From: Synergistes jonesii
Lineage (GTDB): Bacteria > Synergistota > Synergistia > Synergistales > Synergistaceae
DNA: 64,000 nucleotides
Assembly (NCBI RefSeq): GCF_000712295.1
Contig: NZ_JMKI01000005.1
Location: 45,344 to 109,343, forward strand
Reading direction: 5' to 3'
The translations under genes and the position numbers were made by a program. The notes under the pieces are model-generated. The model was given only the letters and a program-made list of their open reading frames with translations. It searched no databases and was not told the origin of the DNA. Positions 44,448 through 52,943 of the stretch are shown in pieces (the first letter of the stretch is position 1; each line of letters begins with the position of its first letter).

Positions 44448-45139
44448 TTTTCCCCGCTCCCATATTGCGCGCGCCCCGGCCACAGCCCGGCCTCTCCGAA
44501 GTATTTCTGGCCGCCGTCCAGTTCGAGCACGTGAGTGGCCGCCGCCGCGCCGCGCACGAGGTCGTGCGTCACCATGACGACGGTGGCGCCCTCCTTTTTA
44601 TTGACGTCGCGCAGCAACGAGTACATGCGCTCCTGCGTCTCCGCGTCCAGCCCGGCCGCCGGCTCGTCGAGCACCAGCATGCCGTCTGCGGCGCAGAGGG
44701 CGCGGGCCAGCAGCGTCCTTTGCCGCTGCCCGCCCGACAGTTCGCGGAAGGCCCTTGTACGCAGCTCCCAGAGGCCCATCAGGCGGAGGTTCTTCTCGGC
44801 CTCCCGCCTGTCCTGCCTGCCGTAGAAGGGGCGCAGGCCGAGCCGCCCGAGCCGTCCGGAGATGACCGTCTCGTAAACGGTCGCGGGAAAGTCGCCGCGC
44901 GATTCGCTCTGCTGCGGCATATAGCCGATGCCGCTCCTCCCGACGCCCTCTTCGAGCTTCACCGTCCCGGCGGAGGGTTTGATCAGGCCTAAAAGCGCCT
45001 TGATCAGCGTGCTCTTGCCGGAACCGTTCGGCCCCACTACCGCAAGAAAGGCCCCGGCGGGCAGCTCGAAGTCGACGCCGTGCAGCGCCTCCCTGCCGCC
45101 GTAGGCGGCGCAGAGCCCGCGGCATACAAGGGCCGCCAT
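44444..45139 (-). CDS. znuC: Zinc ABC transporter ATPase ZnuC-like
   Basis: A 231-residue ABC ATPase. Walker A is VVGPNGSGKSTLIKAL (about 35-50), the signature is ELSGGQRQRTLLARAL, Walker B is MLVLDEPAAGLD, and the switch His is in VVMVTHDL. Length and motifs are those of ABC-3 metal importers. It lies one base after znuA and overlaps znuB. Confidence 0.93.
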   Translation of the reverse strand: MAALVCRGLCAAYGGREALHGVDFELPAGAFLAVVGPNGSGKSTLIKALLGLIKPSAGTVKLEEGVGRSGIGYMPQQSESRGDFPATVYETVISGRLGRLGLRPFYGRQDRREAEKNLRLMGLWELRTRAFRELSGGQRQRTLLARALCAADGMLVLDEPAAGLDAETQERMYSLLRDVNKKEGATVVMVTHDLVRGAAAATHVLELDGGQKYFGEAGLWPGRAQYGSGEK

Positions 45140-45140
45140 C

Positions 45141-46154
45141 TCAGTTCAGCGCCTCTTTGAGATTTTCGAGATTTTTCCTCATAAGGGCGACGTAGGTGGC
45201 CCCCTCTTCTATCTCTTCGCGCGAAAGGTTGTGGCAGGAGTGCAGAAGCATCTTCTTCGCGCCGGTCTCCCTGCATATCGCGTCGGCCGTCTTTTCGTCG
45301 GACATCTCGATGTGGAAGACGACGGGGACATTCTCTTTTCTTACCTTGTCTATGAGGTAGGCGACGGTCGCGGCGCTCGCCTCGCTCTCCGCCGAGCAGC
45401 CGGGAAAAGCAGCTGCGTACTTCAGCCCGTATTCGTCCGTCAGATAGCGGAAGGGGAAGCGGTCTCCGAAGACGAGGAGGCGCCGTCCGCCGCCGTCGGT
45501 CGTGCGGCGGAAATCTTCGTCGAGCTTTTCCAGCTCGGCGGCATACGCCCTTGCATTCTCTTCGTAGAAAGAGCTGTTTTCAGGGTCTACGGAGGCGAGC
45601 GCCTCTTTTATCGCCGCCGCCATCTTTTCCGCGTTGCGCGGCGAGGTCCAGATATGTTCGTCGTATTCCGCTTCATGCTCGTGCCCGTCTTCCTCCGCGC
45701 CGTCCTCGTGTGCGTGCCCGTGGTCGTGGCCATGTCCGTGATCCTCCTCCTGCATACCTTCGGCCAGCTCCTCCTCCACGGCGGAGACGCTGTCGATGAG
45801 CTTCAGCGTCTTGGGCCCCTTCCCCTCGTCGAATGAGTCAAGGATTTTTTCGACCCAGTGGTCGTTCTCCCCGCCGATGTAGATGAATAGGTCGCAGTTT
45901 TGTATGTTGATTATATCCTGCGGCGAAGGAGAATAGGAGTGGCTGTCCATGCCCGGCTTCAGCAGCATCGAAAGCTCTATCCTGTCGCCGCCTATTGCGC
46001 GCGCGAAGTCGTACTGCGGGAATATCGTCGCTACGACCTTCGGACGCCCGCCCCTTTCCGACGCCGCCCTTTCTCCGTGGAAGGCGAAGAAGAGGGCGGC
46101 GGCGGCGATCGCCGCCGCCGCGCCGATCAATAGATATTTTTTATATTTTTTCAT
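45141..46154 (-). CDS. znuA: Zinc-binding ABC transporter solute-binding protein ZnuA-like
   Basis: A 337-residue periplasmic protein with an N-terminal membrane anchor/signal (about 6-22). It has the cluster A-I features VVATIFPQYDFARAIGGDRIELSMLLKPGMDSHSYSPSP, with the first metal His, and a His-rich acidic loop (HGHGHDHGHAHEDG, about 140-170) typical of zinc rather than manganese proteins. The later metal His and Asp are in the EYDEHIWTSPRN and FHIEMSDEKTADA stretches. I start at ATG 46154 with GGAGGTAATC upstream, not at 46172. Confidence 0.93.
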   Translation of the reverse strand: MKKYKKYLLIGAAAAIAAAALFFAFHGERAASERGGRPKVVATIFPQYDFARAIGGDRIELSMLLKPGMDSHSYSPSPQDIINIQNCDLFIYIGGENDHWVEKILDSFDEGKGPKTLKLIDSVSAVEEELAEGMQEEDHGHGHDHGHAHEDGAEEDGHEHEAEYDEHIWTSPRNAEKMAAAIKEALASVDPENSSFYEENARAYAAELEKLDEDFRRTTDGGGRRLLVFGDRFPFRYLTDEYGLKYAAAFPGCSAESEASAATVAYLIDKVRKENVPVVFHIEMSDEKTADAICRETGAKKMLLHSCHNLSREEIEEGATYVALMRKNLENLKEALN

Positions 46155-46205
46155 AAGAAAGATTACCTCCATGATTTTTTATTTTTGTCGGGACGCGCCG
46201 TCCCC

Positions 46206-46505
46206 TTAATTGTCCATCTCCGTTTTGAGCGAGGTGGGCGTCTGCGAAATCAAATACGGGAGGAGCGGCCGCTTCGTTTCGCCGGCGTCCCCGTAGGATT
46301 CCGCGGCATCGGGCGAGTCGCCGGGCAGCGGCGCCGCGCAGCCTTCCCGCCATTCTGCTACGGCGAGGCACAGCGGGCATTCCGCGCCGGAGCAGAGGTG
46401 CCCGGCGTGATGCAGCGGCATCGCCGAAAAAATAGAAAGCATTGTCAGAAGCAGCAGCAGCGCCGCGATACGCGTGACGCGGCGCGCCTCCGGCTTAACG
46501 CTCAC
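46206..46505 (-). CDS. Small membrane-anchored Cys/His protein of the zinc operon
   Basis: A 99-residue protein starting at a GTG that overlaps the zur stop codon (GTGA). A hydrophobic helix (about 10-27, IAALLLLLTMLSIFSAMP) is followed by HHAGHLCSGAECPLCLAVAEW, a compact H-H-C-C-C cluster, then a variable tail. I do not recognise a named family, but small proteins with this C-x4-C-x2-C pattern occur next to Fur/Zur genes, so a metal-binding role is plausible. It lies between zur and znuA. Confidence 0.6.
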   Translation of the reverse strand: MSVKPEARRVTRIAALLLLLTMLSIFSAMPLHHAGHLCSGAECPLCLAVAEWREGCAAPLPGDSPDAAESYGDAGETKRPLLPYLISQTPTSLKTEMDN

Positions 46506-46921
46506 GCCTTGCCGCCCCTCTCGGAAACGCAGCCGCAATGTCCGTAAATCACCGTTTTTGACGGATCCAGGTTAAAAGAATGCTGCTCCATGAGGTGCCG
46601 CGAGAAACCCTCGGCGGCGGAACAGTCGATATGCTTCAGCCCTCCGCAGTCGAGACATTTCAGATGAAGGTGCGGCGGGGCCCCCTCTTCGCCGAGGCGG
46701 TAGATCGCCGACTCCCCCTTTTCCGAAATATATTTCAGCGCCGCTCCATCCTCCGCCATCTTTTCCAGCTGACGATAAGCCGTCGTCCTGTCTATAGGCC
46801 GGCCTCGCTCGGCGAGCGCCGCGCAAATGTCGTCGACGCTGAAACAGCGCTCCGGATTTTCCGTAAGAAGCGCCAGTATGGATTCATGATGTCTGGTCTT
46901 ATATCTGCAGCGCGCCGCCAT
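46502..46921 (-). CDS. zur: Fur family regulator, probably Zur
   Basis: A 139-residue metal-sensing repressor. The winged helix is RPIDRTTAYRQLEKMAEDG; the structural zinc CxxC motif is in LKCLDCGGLKHIDC, and the C-terminal CGCVSERG gives the second Cys pair. The metal site includes HLHLKC. I start at ATG 46921 (MAARCRYKTRHH), with GGGGGACG upstream; the in-frame start at 46948 adds nine residues. First gene of an operon with the znu genes, so it is likely to repress zinc uptake when zinc is plentiful. Confidence 0.9.
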   Translation of the reverse strand: MAARCRYKTRHHESILALLTENPERCFSVDDICAALAERGRPIDRTTAYRQLEKMAEDGAALKYISEKGESAIYRLGEEGAPPHLHLKCLDCGGLKHIDCSAAEGFSRHLMEQHSFNLDPSKTVIYGHCGCVSERGGKA

Positions 46922-46943
46922 TTTTCGTCCCCCACTATTAAAC

Positions 46944-46961
46944 TGCAATCTGTTTGCAATT
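46944..46961 (-). promoter_or_regulatory. Direct repeat upstream of zur, possible operator
   Basis: On the plus strand TGCAATC-TGTT-TGCAATT, two heptamers 11 bp apart, immediately upstream of the zur gene and AT-rich DNA. It does not match the usual inverted Zur box. Confidence 0.35.
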
Positions 46962-47217
46962 TTATATCACAGAGCGGCGGATCGTGCAAGGGGGCGAATA
47001 CGCCGCCCTCACGTTGAGAGAATCTTGATTGCAGAACTAAATGATGCCGTATAAGCTACAAGCGCGGCCGTCTGCTTCCGCGAAAGCGTCGCTCGCAACA
47101 AGCTACCTTTGTTGTTTTTGCTTGTTGTTCTTTTTTTTATCTTATGGTATAAATGAGACAGTAAGGGATTCAAAAATGTTAAAAAACTATTGACAATAAG
47201 GCGGAAATACCAGATGC

Positions 47218-47248
47218 TCAGTCAGTCAGTCAGTCAGTCAGTCAGTCA
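47218..47248. repeat. (GTCA)n tetranucleotide microsatellite
   Basis: Seven perfect GTCA units (47221-47248) preceded by TCA. It sits between a possible promoter region (GGTATAAAT near 47147-47155) and a strong terminator. Confidence 0.9.
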
Positions 47249-47276
47249 TAGCTCATAAGCCTTCATCGTTGCTTGA

Positions 47277-47318
47277 GCGGCCGTCTATGTACGCTTGTAC
47301 ATAGACGGCCGCTTTTTT
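47277..47318 (+). terminator. Strong intrinsic terminator with no recognised upstream gene
   Basis: A perfect 16-bp stem, GCGGCCGTCTATGTAC and GTACATAGACGGCCGC, with a GCTT loop, followed by TTTTTT. No plus-strand gene precedes it, so it may end a small RNA. Confidence 0.85.
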
Positions 47319-47573
47319 GTCTGCCGGAAATGTCCGGCTGTAGGCGTGGTAATGATTTGCAATCATATTTTCGGCCAATGTTTTGTCTCGCCGATGCTCT
47401 GTAGTGGAGAAAGGAGGGAGCGGCTGTGGCTGCCGTAGGATCGGTCAGAAATCGAAGCGACCCGTTTTAGCATCGTAGACTTTACATGACATAGGGGCCG
47501 CCGTCGACAAGAGGTTTTGCCCGGGGTCGTCGGCGCAATTTCGCTTAAATGCACAGAACAAGGAGGAAAAAGT

Positions 47574-49688
47574 ATGTTCTTCAATAAGAAAAATTTCTTG
47601 TCATTTCTTATGCCGCTGATCGCGGTAGTTTTTATGGCCGTTATTGCCGGCGGCTGCGGAGGAGGAGGCGGCGGCGGCGATTCGCCCTCGCCCGGACCTA
47701 CGCCAGGTCCTGAACCGAGCCCGGAGGGCGCGCGCTACACGCCGGGCGAAGAAAAAATCCTCGTTGAAAAGAAAATCGGCGCTTTGGGCGGCGTAATCGA
47801 AATAAACGCGCCTGGAACGCCGGTGGACGGGGTTAAGATAGACTTTCCCGCAGGCGCGCTGCCTGACAGCTACGACGTCGGTGTAGGCTACGATACCGGG
47901 AATGTGGCGTTCAAATCCAACCCCGCTCTGGTAGGCGTCCCCATCCTCGTCATGAATATGGCGTACAAGGGCGAGTTCGCCAATCCCGTCAAAATAACCG
48001 TGCCGATGAGAGATAAAGAGGCGACGCCGGTACCCTATTACATCGACGGAGACGGCAAATTGCAGGTGATGAGCCTAACGGGCATCGACCGAGCGAAGGG
48101 GGAGTCCTCGTTCGTCACCTTCCACGCCAGCAAATTCACCGTCCCCGAACTTAAACTGGCGGATATTCCCATCGCGAAGTTCAATATGGCGTACCAGCCC
48201 AGCGGGGACGGCTTCCAGATCGCCAACGTCGGCTCGACATACAACAGCGACGGCGAGTGTTTTGGGATGTCGGCCTTCTCAATGTGGTACTCCTGGGGGC
48301 GCAAATCTACCGGTCGAGGCAGGCTTTACAGCCAGTTCATGGACGAGGTTGGCAAAGACCGCGAGGGCAACGATATCCTAGGGCAGGACGTCGTCGCCAC
48401 GAGGAGCCACACGTCGGTCAGCAGACTTTGGCAGACTCACTATTCAGATGTTGCGGATTGGCAGATTAGAGACTGCACATCAGAGGATAGATTCGTCGCC
48501 ATCACCGCGGCGATGATCGACTCCGTCTGCCCTATCGTAATGTACATCGACGACGCCGGCAAAAGCGCAGCCGCCCACGCGATCCTCGCCTACGGCTACA
48601 GCTTCACGAGCGACGACAAAAAGAGCGCCAATATCCACTTCTATGACCCCAACCACCCGGGCGACGACCATCTCTTCGTCAACTACCGCACGGACACGAA
48701 AGAGTTCGGCGGCTACGAAGACTTCACGCGATTCGCTTATCTTGGGCAGGGCGATCTTAAATGGAGCGAACGCTTTGAAAGCATCTTAGCCGGCGCGATG
48801 CTTAATTTCAACGGCAGCGGCTTGGCCAAGATAACGCTCGACGGCTCGTCGCCCAAGAGCGGCGAGGAAGCGGCAGGCAGGAATATCGTCATATCCGGCA
48901 AGATAGAGAGCGTGGAAGTGCTCGCGGACAAGATGAAGATGAGCGTCCGCAGCGTCTATGAGGATGAAAAGGGTGATTGGAAGTACGGCGATTTTCAGGA
49001 CTTTGAAGGCAGGGTCGACGGCGACTCGGGAAAATTCGCGGTCCCCGTATCGCTCAATTCGGGAGTAAACCAGATAGTCTTCACTCCTAGCGGCACATTG
49101 GATGAAGGAAGGGTTACTCTGATATCGCACGACTGGACGGAGGAGTACCTTGTCACGCTTTCTGAACCTTCCGCCAAAATACTTGTAACATTGACATGGG
49201 ACACCGACGATACGGATATCGACCTCTATGTGAAGGATCCAACCGGCGACTATTCATGTTTCTACCATGAGAAGACGGCAGACGGCGGTGTGCTGGACTA
49301 CGATGTCACTACGGGATACGGGCCGGAACACTGGACGCTCAAGACAACCGACACTATAAGATATGGGGCGCCGTACAAGGTGAGGCTGCACTACTTCAGC
49401 GATAATGATAACGGCCCATCCAATTATACTGTTAAAATAAGGCTCAACGAGGGTGAAAAGGATGACGTAGAATATACTTATAGCGGCGCTCTCGTAGTCT
49501 CTAACAGCAGTAACGACGGGCCTGATGATACCGGCGCCGACTGGGCGGATATCGCCGAAATAGTGCTTCCCGCGCCAAGTTCTGCGTCAATTCCAAAGGC
49601 ATATGCTACGAAAGCCGATTCTGCTGTTAATACTTTGGCCGCTGTGCCGAGCCAGAGCGAGCGGGCGAAATATAAGCCGGCAAGATAG
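47574..49688 (+). CDS. Large lipoprotein with a papain-like centre and a C-terminal DUF2135-like domain
   Basis: A 704-residue protein. Lipobox VIAGGC near residue 24-29, then a Gly/Pro/Ser linker. Residues about 60-180 form a beta domain (GGVIEINAPG, VDGVKIDFPAGALP) like ZU5-type domains. The middle has a Cys-protease-like order: DGECFGMSAFSMW (Cys), AAHAILAYGYSF (His), FYDPNHPG (Asn/Asp). Residues about 545-660 (VTLTWDTDDTDIDLYVKDPTG, YGPEHWTLKTTDTIRYGAPYKVRLHYF) match DUF2135. ATG 47574 has an AAGGAGG site. Monocistronic between two terminators. Activity is unproven; it may be a surface peptidase or an adhesin that kept only the fold. Confidence 0.65.
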   Translation: MFFNKKNFLSFLMPLIAVVFMAVIAGGCGGGGGGGDSPSPGPTPGPEPSPEGARYTPGEEKILVEKKIGALGGVIEINAPGTPVDGVKIDFPAGALPDSYDVGVGYDTGNVAFKSNPALVGVPILVMNMAYKGEFANPVKITVPMRDKEATPVPYYIDGDGKLQVMSLTGIDRAKGESSFVTFHASKFTVPELKLADIPIAKFNMAYQPSGDGFQIANVGSTYNSDGECFGMSAFSMWYSWGRKSTGRGRLYSQFMDEVGKDREGNDILGQDVVATRSHTSVSRLWQTHYSDVADWQIRDCTSEDRFVAITAAMIDSVCPIVMYIDDAGKSAAAHAILAYGYSFTSDDKKSANIHFYDPNHPGDDHLFVNYRTDTKEFGGYEDFTRFAYLGQGDLKWSERFESILAGAMLNFNGSGLAKITLDGSSPKSGEEAAGRNIVISGKIESVEVLADKMKMSVRSVYEDEKGDWKYGDFQDFEGRVDGDSGKFAVPVSLNSGVNQIVFTPSGTLDEGRVTLISHDWTEEYLVTLSEPSAKILVTLTWDTDDTDIDLYVKDPTGDYSCFYHEKTADGGVLDYDVTTGYGPEHWTLKTTDTIRYGAPYKVRLHYFSDNDNGPSNYTVKIRLNEGEKDDVEYTYSGALVVSNSSNDGPDDTGADWADIAEIVLPAPSSASIPKAYATKADSAVNTLAAVPSQSERAKYKPAR

Positions 49689-49747
49689 ATTGGGGCTTTC
49701 GCACTAAGCAAATGTGCACAGCCCGGAAAGGTTTCAGATAAAGCAAT

Positions 49748-49780
49748 GCCCGGGCTCACAAAAGTCCGGGCCTTTACGCA
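49748..49780 (+). terminator. Terminator of the lipoprotein gene
   Basis: GCCCGG-CTCACAAAAGT-CCGGGC-type hairpin followed by CTTTAC; the U-tract is short. Confidence 0.6.
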
Positions 49781-49876
49781 GTATTCAGACGTGCGAAATC
49801 ACAAATTATTACACGGAAACCATACGGCGAATGCGCCGGCCTTTTGCCGCGCGCTCGAACGGCTCGGCCGCGGCTT

Positions 49877-50617
49877 TCAGGCGTTGTAAATCTTTATCCC
49901 TGCGCGCTCGGCGGCCTTTTTCAGATGCGCGAGCGCCGCTTCCTGCGCCGCCGGCTGATCTTTGTCGACGATGCTTTCGACGACACGCCTGTGCTCTTCG
50001 AGGACGTTGTGCGCCCTCTCCGGCGAAGCCATCGTTTTTATCCGCAGCTCCTTCGCAAGGTCGTGCAGCTTCCCGTAAAGGAAGAAAAGGAATTCTATCA
50101 GGACGGGGTTGTGGCTCGCGCGCGCGATCGCTTTGTTGTAGCGCTCGTGAGCCTCCGCTCCCGGCGTCCTCTTCCTCACCGCTTCGGCCATTTCTTCGAA
50201 GGATTTAGTGATCTCCTCGATATCCTCCTGCGTGCGGCGCATCGCCGCGAGCCCGGCCGCCTGCGATTCAAGCAGGGCGCGCATCTCGTAAAAATAATTC
50301 ACCTCGCCCATGGAGATCGTCTCGAAGACGTCGGAGAATCTGAACGCCTGGCGGCTCCTCGAATTCTTTACGATGATGCCGCGTCCCTGTTTGGCTTCGA
50401 GGATGTCTTCGTTTTTCAGGCTGGCGATCGCTTCGCGCAGAATCGTCCGGCTCACGCCGTACTTCTGCGCGAGCTCCGCCTCCGACGGCAGCCTGTCGCC
50501 TATTGCAAGCTGCCCGGACTGTATCTCCGACAGAATCAGCTTGGATATCTGAGAGGAGAGCCGCTCCGTTTTCACCGGCATATTTGGAATATCGTTGTCA
50601 CGCAGTAAATCCTTCAT
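49877..50617 (-). CDS. GntR family regulator (FadR/FCD subfamily)
   Basis: A 246-residue regulator. The N-terminal winged helix has GDRLPSEAELAQKYGVSRTILREAIASLKNEDILEAKQGRGIIV; the C-terminal all-helical FCD domain (about 100-240) contains EMRALLESQAAGLAAMR and H-rich ligand positions such as AHERYNKAIARASHNPVL. Such proteins sense carboxylates. It diverges from the M29/TctCBA operon, so it probably controls it and binds the same organic acid. ATG 50617 has an AGAGG site. Confidence 0.92.
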   Translation of the reverse strand: MKDLLRDNDIPNMPVKTERLSSQISKLILSEIQSGQLAIGDRLPSEAELAQKYGVSRTILREAIASLKNEDILEAKQGRGIIVKNSRSRQAFRFSDVFETISMGEVNYFYEMRALLESQAAGLAAMRRTQEDIEEITKSFEEMAEAVRKRTPGAEAHERYNKAIARASHNPVLIEFLFFLYGKLHDLAKELRIKTMASPERAHNVLEEHRRVVESIVDKDQPAAQEAALAHLKKAAERAGIKIYNA

Positions 50618-50768
50618 CTGAAAAACCTCTTTCGCGCCGCGCGCAACGCGCCGCAGTGATCGTCCCCTTTCAGTTTATCACAAACCGCGCTCGGTAATTA
50701 TCCGCGCGTGGTTATTTTTCTTTTCGCTCCGCGGAAATCGGCCCGCAAAAATGGGCCGGCTCCCGCTC

Positions 50769-50800
50769 TTGACGGGATATTTGTAGTATTATATTATAAT
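50769..50800 (+). promoter_or_regulatory. Predicted promoter of the M29/TTT operon
   Basis: TTGACG (50769-50774), 17 bases, then TATTAT (50792-50797), overlapping a long AT palindrome (TTATATTATAATTATATAA). The palindrome could be the GntR operator. Confidence 0.5.
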
Positions 50801-50868
50801 TATATAATAGCCAAAGAAAAAGTTTTGCGGAAAATCCGCGCTGTCAAAAAGGAGTGGTTTTTTCAAAG

Positions 50869-51837
50869 ATGAAAGAAGCGCTTATGATGCAGGGGGCAAG
50901 GACGATAATGGACAACTGCGTCTCGCTTAAAGCCGGCGAAACGGTCCTCATCGTCACCGACATGGTGCAGGAGAAGATAGCTAAGGTGCTGGCCTGCGCG
51001 GCCGTCGAGCGGGGCGCGGAGGTCGTCGTCAGCGTGATGAAGCCCAGGAAGAGGGCAGGCGAGGAGCCGCCGAAGCTTATCGCCGAGAGCATGAAGCACG
51101 CCGACGTCGTGCTGATTCCAGTCAGCTACTCGGTGACGCACACCTTCGCCGTGAAGGAGGCGGCGGAGCATGGCGCGCGGCTGCTCGTGCTGACCGATTT
51201 TACCGAGGATATGCTCATTTCCGGCGGTATCGAGGCGGACTTCCGCGCGCTCAAGCCGATTTGCAAGAGCGTGGCCGACGCCTTTGCGAAGAGCAGCCGC
51301 GTGCGCGTCACGACGCCTGGCGGCACGGATCTGACGCTCGATATCACGGGGCGCCGCGGCAACGCGCTCTACTGCGTGGTCGAGCCCGGCGAGTTCTCGA
51401 CGATCCCGACCGTCGAGGCCAACTCGTCGCCGGTCGAGGGCTCCGCTAACGGGCGTATCGTCGCCGACGCGAGCATTCCCTATCTCGGTATCGGCGTCCT
51501 CGACGAGCCGGTCGTTGCGGAGGTGAGGGAGGGCTTCATCACGAAGATCAGCGGCGGCAGGCAGGCGGAGATGCTTAAGAGGGATTTAGCGAGCCACAAC
51601 GACCATAACTGCTACAATATAGCAGAGCTGGGCGTCGGCCTGAATCCCCAATGCAGGCTCTGCGGCATCATGCTCGAAGACGAGGGCGTGATACCGACGG
51701 CCCATATCGGCATAGGCACGAGCATCACGCTCGGCGGCACGGTGAAGGCGCCGACGCATTACGACCTTCTTATGTGGAACCCGAAGATAGAGGTCGACGG
51801 AAAAGTTATAATCGACGGCGGCAAGGTCTGCCTGTAA
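50869..51837 (+). CDS. M29-type metalloprotein (aminopeptidase / NicX dioxygenase-like)
   Basis: A 322-residue protein resembling leucyl aminopeptidase M29 and its relative NicX (2,5-dihydroxypyridine dioxygenase). The N-terminal part has the Rossmann-like LKAGETVLIVTD; the metal region includes EPGEFSTIPTVEANSSPVEGSANG, then ASHNDHNCYNIAELGVGLNPQC and HIGIGTSITLGGTVKAPTH with the His/Glu ligands. The start is uncertain: ATG 50869 is 14 bases after GGAG, and GTG 50854 overlaps it. As the first gene of a tricarboxylate-transporter operon it may break down what the transporter imports, possibly an aromatic or N-heterocyclic acid, but peptidase activity is equally possible. Confidence 0.75.
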   Translation: MKEALMMQGARTIMDNCVSLKAGETVLIVTDMVQEKIAKVLACAAVERGAEVVVSVMKPRKRAGEEPPKLIAESMKHADVVLIPVSYSVTHTFAVKEAAEHGARLLVLTDFTEDMLISGGIEADFRALKPICKSVADAFAKSSRVRVTTPGGTDLTLDITGRRGNALYCVVEPGEFSTIPTVEANSSPVEGSANGRIVADASIPYLGIGVLDEPVVAEVREGFITKISGGRQAEMLKRDLASHNDHNCYNIAELGVGLNPQCRLCGIMLEDEGVIPTAHIGIGTSITLGGTVKAPTHYDLLMWNPKIEVDGKVIIDGGKVCL

Positions 51838-51895
51838 CGGCGAAGCAAAAATTTTTTTATTTTTTCAGCATAAATGTAGAGGGAGGATGCAAATC

Positions 51896-52861
51896 ATGAA
51901 AAGGTTTTTAGGTTCTCTGGTCATAGCGGCGGCGGTTATCGGCATCGCTTTTTCCGCGCTTCCGACGTCGGCGGCGGATTTCCCGTCGAAGCCGGTGCTC
52001 GCGGTGGTGCCCTTCTCGCCGGGCGGCGGAAACGACATAGTGATCAGGCTCGTGGCCAAGTACATCACGCCGGCGTTGGGGCAGGCGCTGGTAGTCGAGA
52101 ACAAGCCGGGCGCGGGCGGACAGATAGGCTGGACGGCCCTCGCGAAGGCGCGCCCAGACGGATATACGATCGGCGCGACGAGCCAGCCTTCGATGGTGCT
52201 GGTGAAGGCGCTGCGCGGCAACGTGCCGTTCGAGCTGGGCGACTTCAAATATATATGCAACTTCCAGATAGACCCGCTCATCTGGGCCGTCAATAAGGGA
52301 AGCAAATTCAAGAGCGCCGCCGACGTCGTCGACTTCGCTAAGAAGAACCCGGGCAAGCTCAACGTCGCAGGCGACGGCCCGCAAAGCAATGTGCAGCTGC
52401 AACATCTGATAAACGAGAAAGCGCTCGGCATGAAGAGCAACTTCGTGCCCTACAGTGGCTCGGGGCCGGCGCTCACCGCGCTCATGGGCGATCAGGTCGA
52501 CATAGCGCTGACGACGATGAGCGCCGCCGCGTCGCATGTCGAATCGGGCAGGATAGTCCCTCTCGTCATGTTCTATGACGAAAAAATCGAAGGTGCGGAC
52601 GTCAGATCTTCGAAAGAAGTCTTCGGCAAAGCCATCCCCTCCGCCGGTACGGCTATGCGCGGCGTGGCGGCGCCGAAGAACGTAGACCCCAAGGTCGCGG
52701 CGGCTCTCGAAAAGGCCTTTGAAGAAGTGACGAAGAACCCGGAATTCAAAAAACAGGCGAAGTCGCTCGGGCTGATAATCAAGTTCATCGGCTCCAAAGA
52801 GTCTCAGAGGCTCGTGGAAGAGTCGAACGCCGTCGTCGAAGAGTACAAATCGCTCTTCTAA
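51896..52861 (+). CDS. tctC: Tripartite tricarboxylate transporter solute-binding protein (TctC/Bug family)
   Basis: A 321-residue periplasmic protein. Signal peptide about 1-24 (ending TSAA), then DFPSKPVLAVVPFSPGGGNDIVIRLVAKYI, the TctC opening, and VVENKPGAGGQIGWTALAKARPDGYTIGA. Bug proteins bind diverse carboxylates and their substrate is not predictable. I choose ATG 51896, nine bases after GGGAGG; ATG 51887 touches that site and is unlikely. Confidence 0.94.
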   Translation: MKRFLGSLVIAAAVIGIAFSALPTSAADFPSKPVLAVVPFSPGGGNDIVIRLVAKYITPALGQALVVENKPGAGGQIGWTALAKARPDGYTIGATSQPSMVLVKALRGNVPFELGDFKYICNFQIDPLIWAVNKGSKFKSAADVVDFAKKNPGKLNVAGDGPQSNVQLQHLINEKALGMKSNFVPYSGSGPALTALMGDQVDIALTTMSAAASHVESGRIVPLVMFYDEKIEGADVRSSKEVFGKAIPSAGTAMRGVAAPKNVDPKVAAALEKAFEEVTKNPEFKKQAKSLGLIIKFIGSKESQRLVEESNAVVEEYKSLF

Positions 52862-52943
52862 AATTTCTTAAAATCATAAGATTTTCCAGCCTTCCGCCCC
52901 GGAGGACGGAGCGGAGGGCTTTCCGCACAAGGAGTGATTCTGT

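Larger units (their letters stand above)
46962..47573. other. 610-base intergenic region with a tetranucleotide repeat and an orphan terminator
   Basis: No gene recognised. Its left part is the zur promoter side; the centre holds the GTCA repeat and a perfect terminator; the right part (47319-47573) is the leader of the lipoprotein gene, in which I recognise no known riboswitch. Confidence 0.5.

Noticed and set aside
47218..47248. GTCA repeat as a phase-variable coding repeat
   Set aside because: No gene with a convincing ribosome site reads through it; kept only as a non-coding repeat.
46962..47573. CRISPR array
   Set aside because: The only short tandem repeat is a 4-base microsatellite without spacers; none was seen elsewhere in the window.
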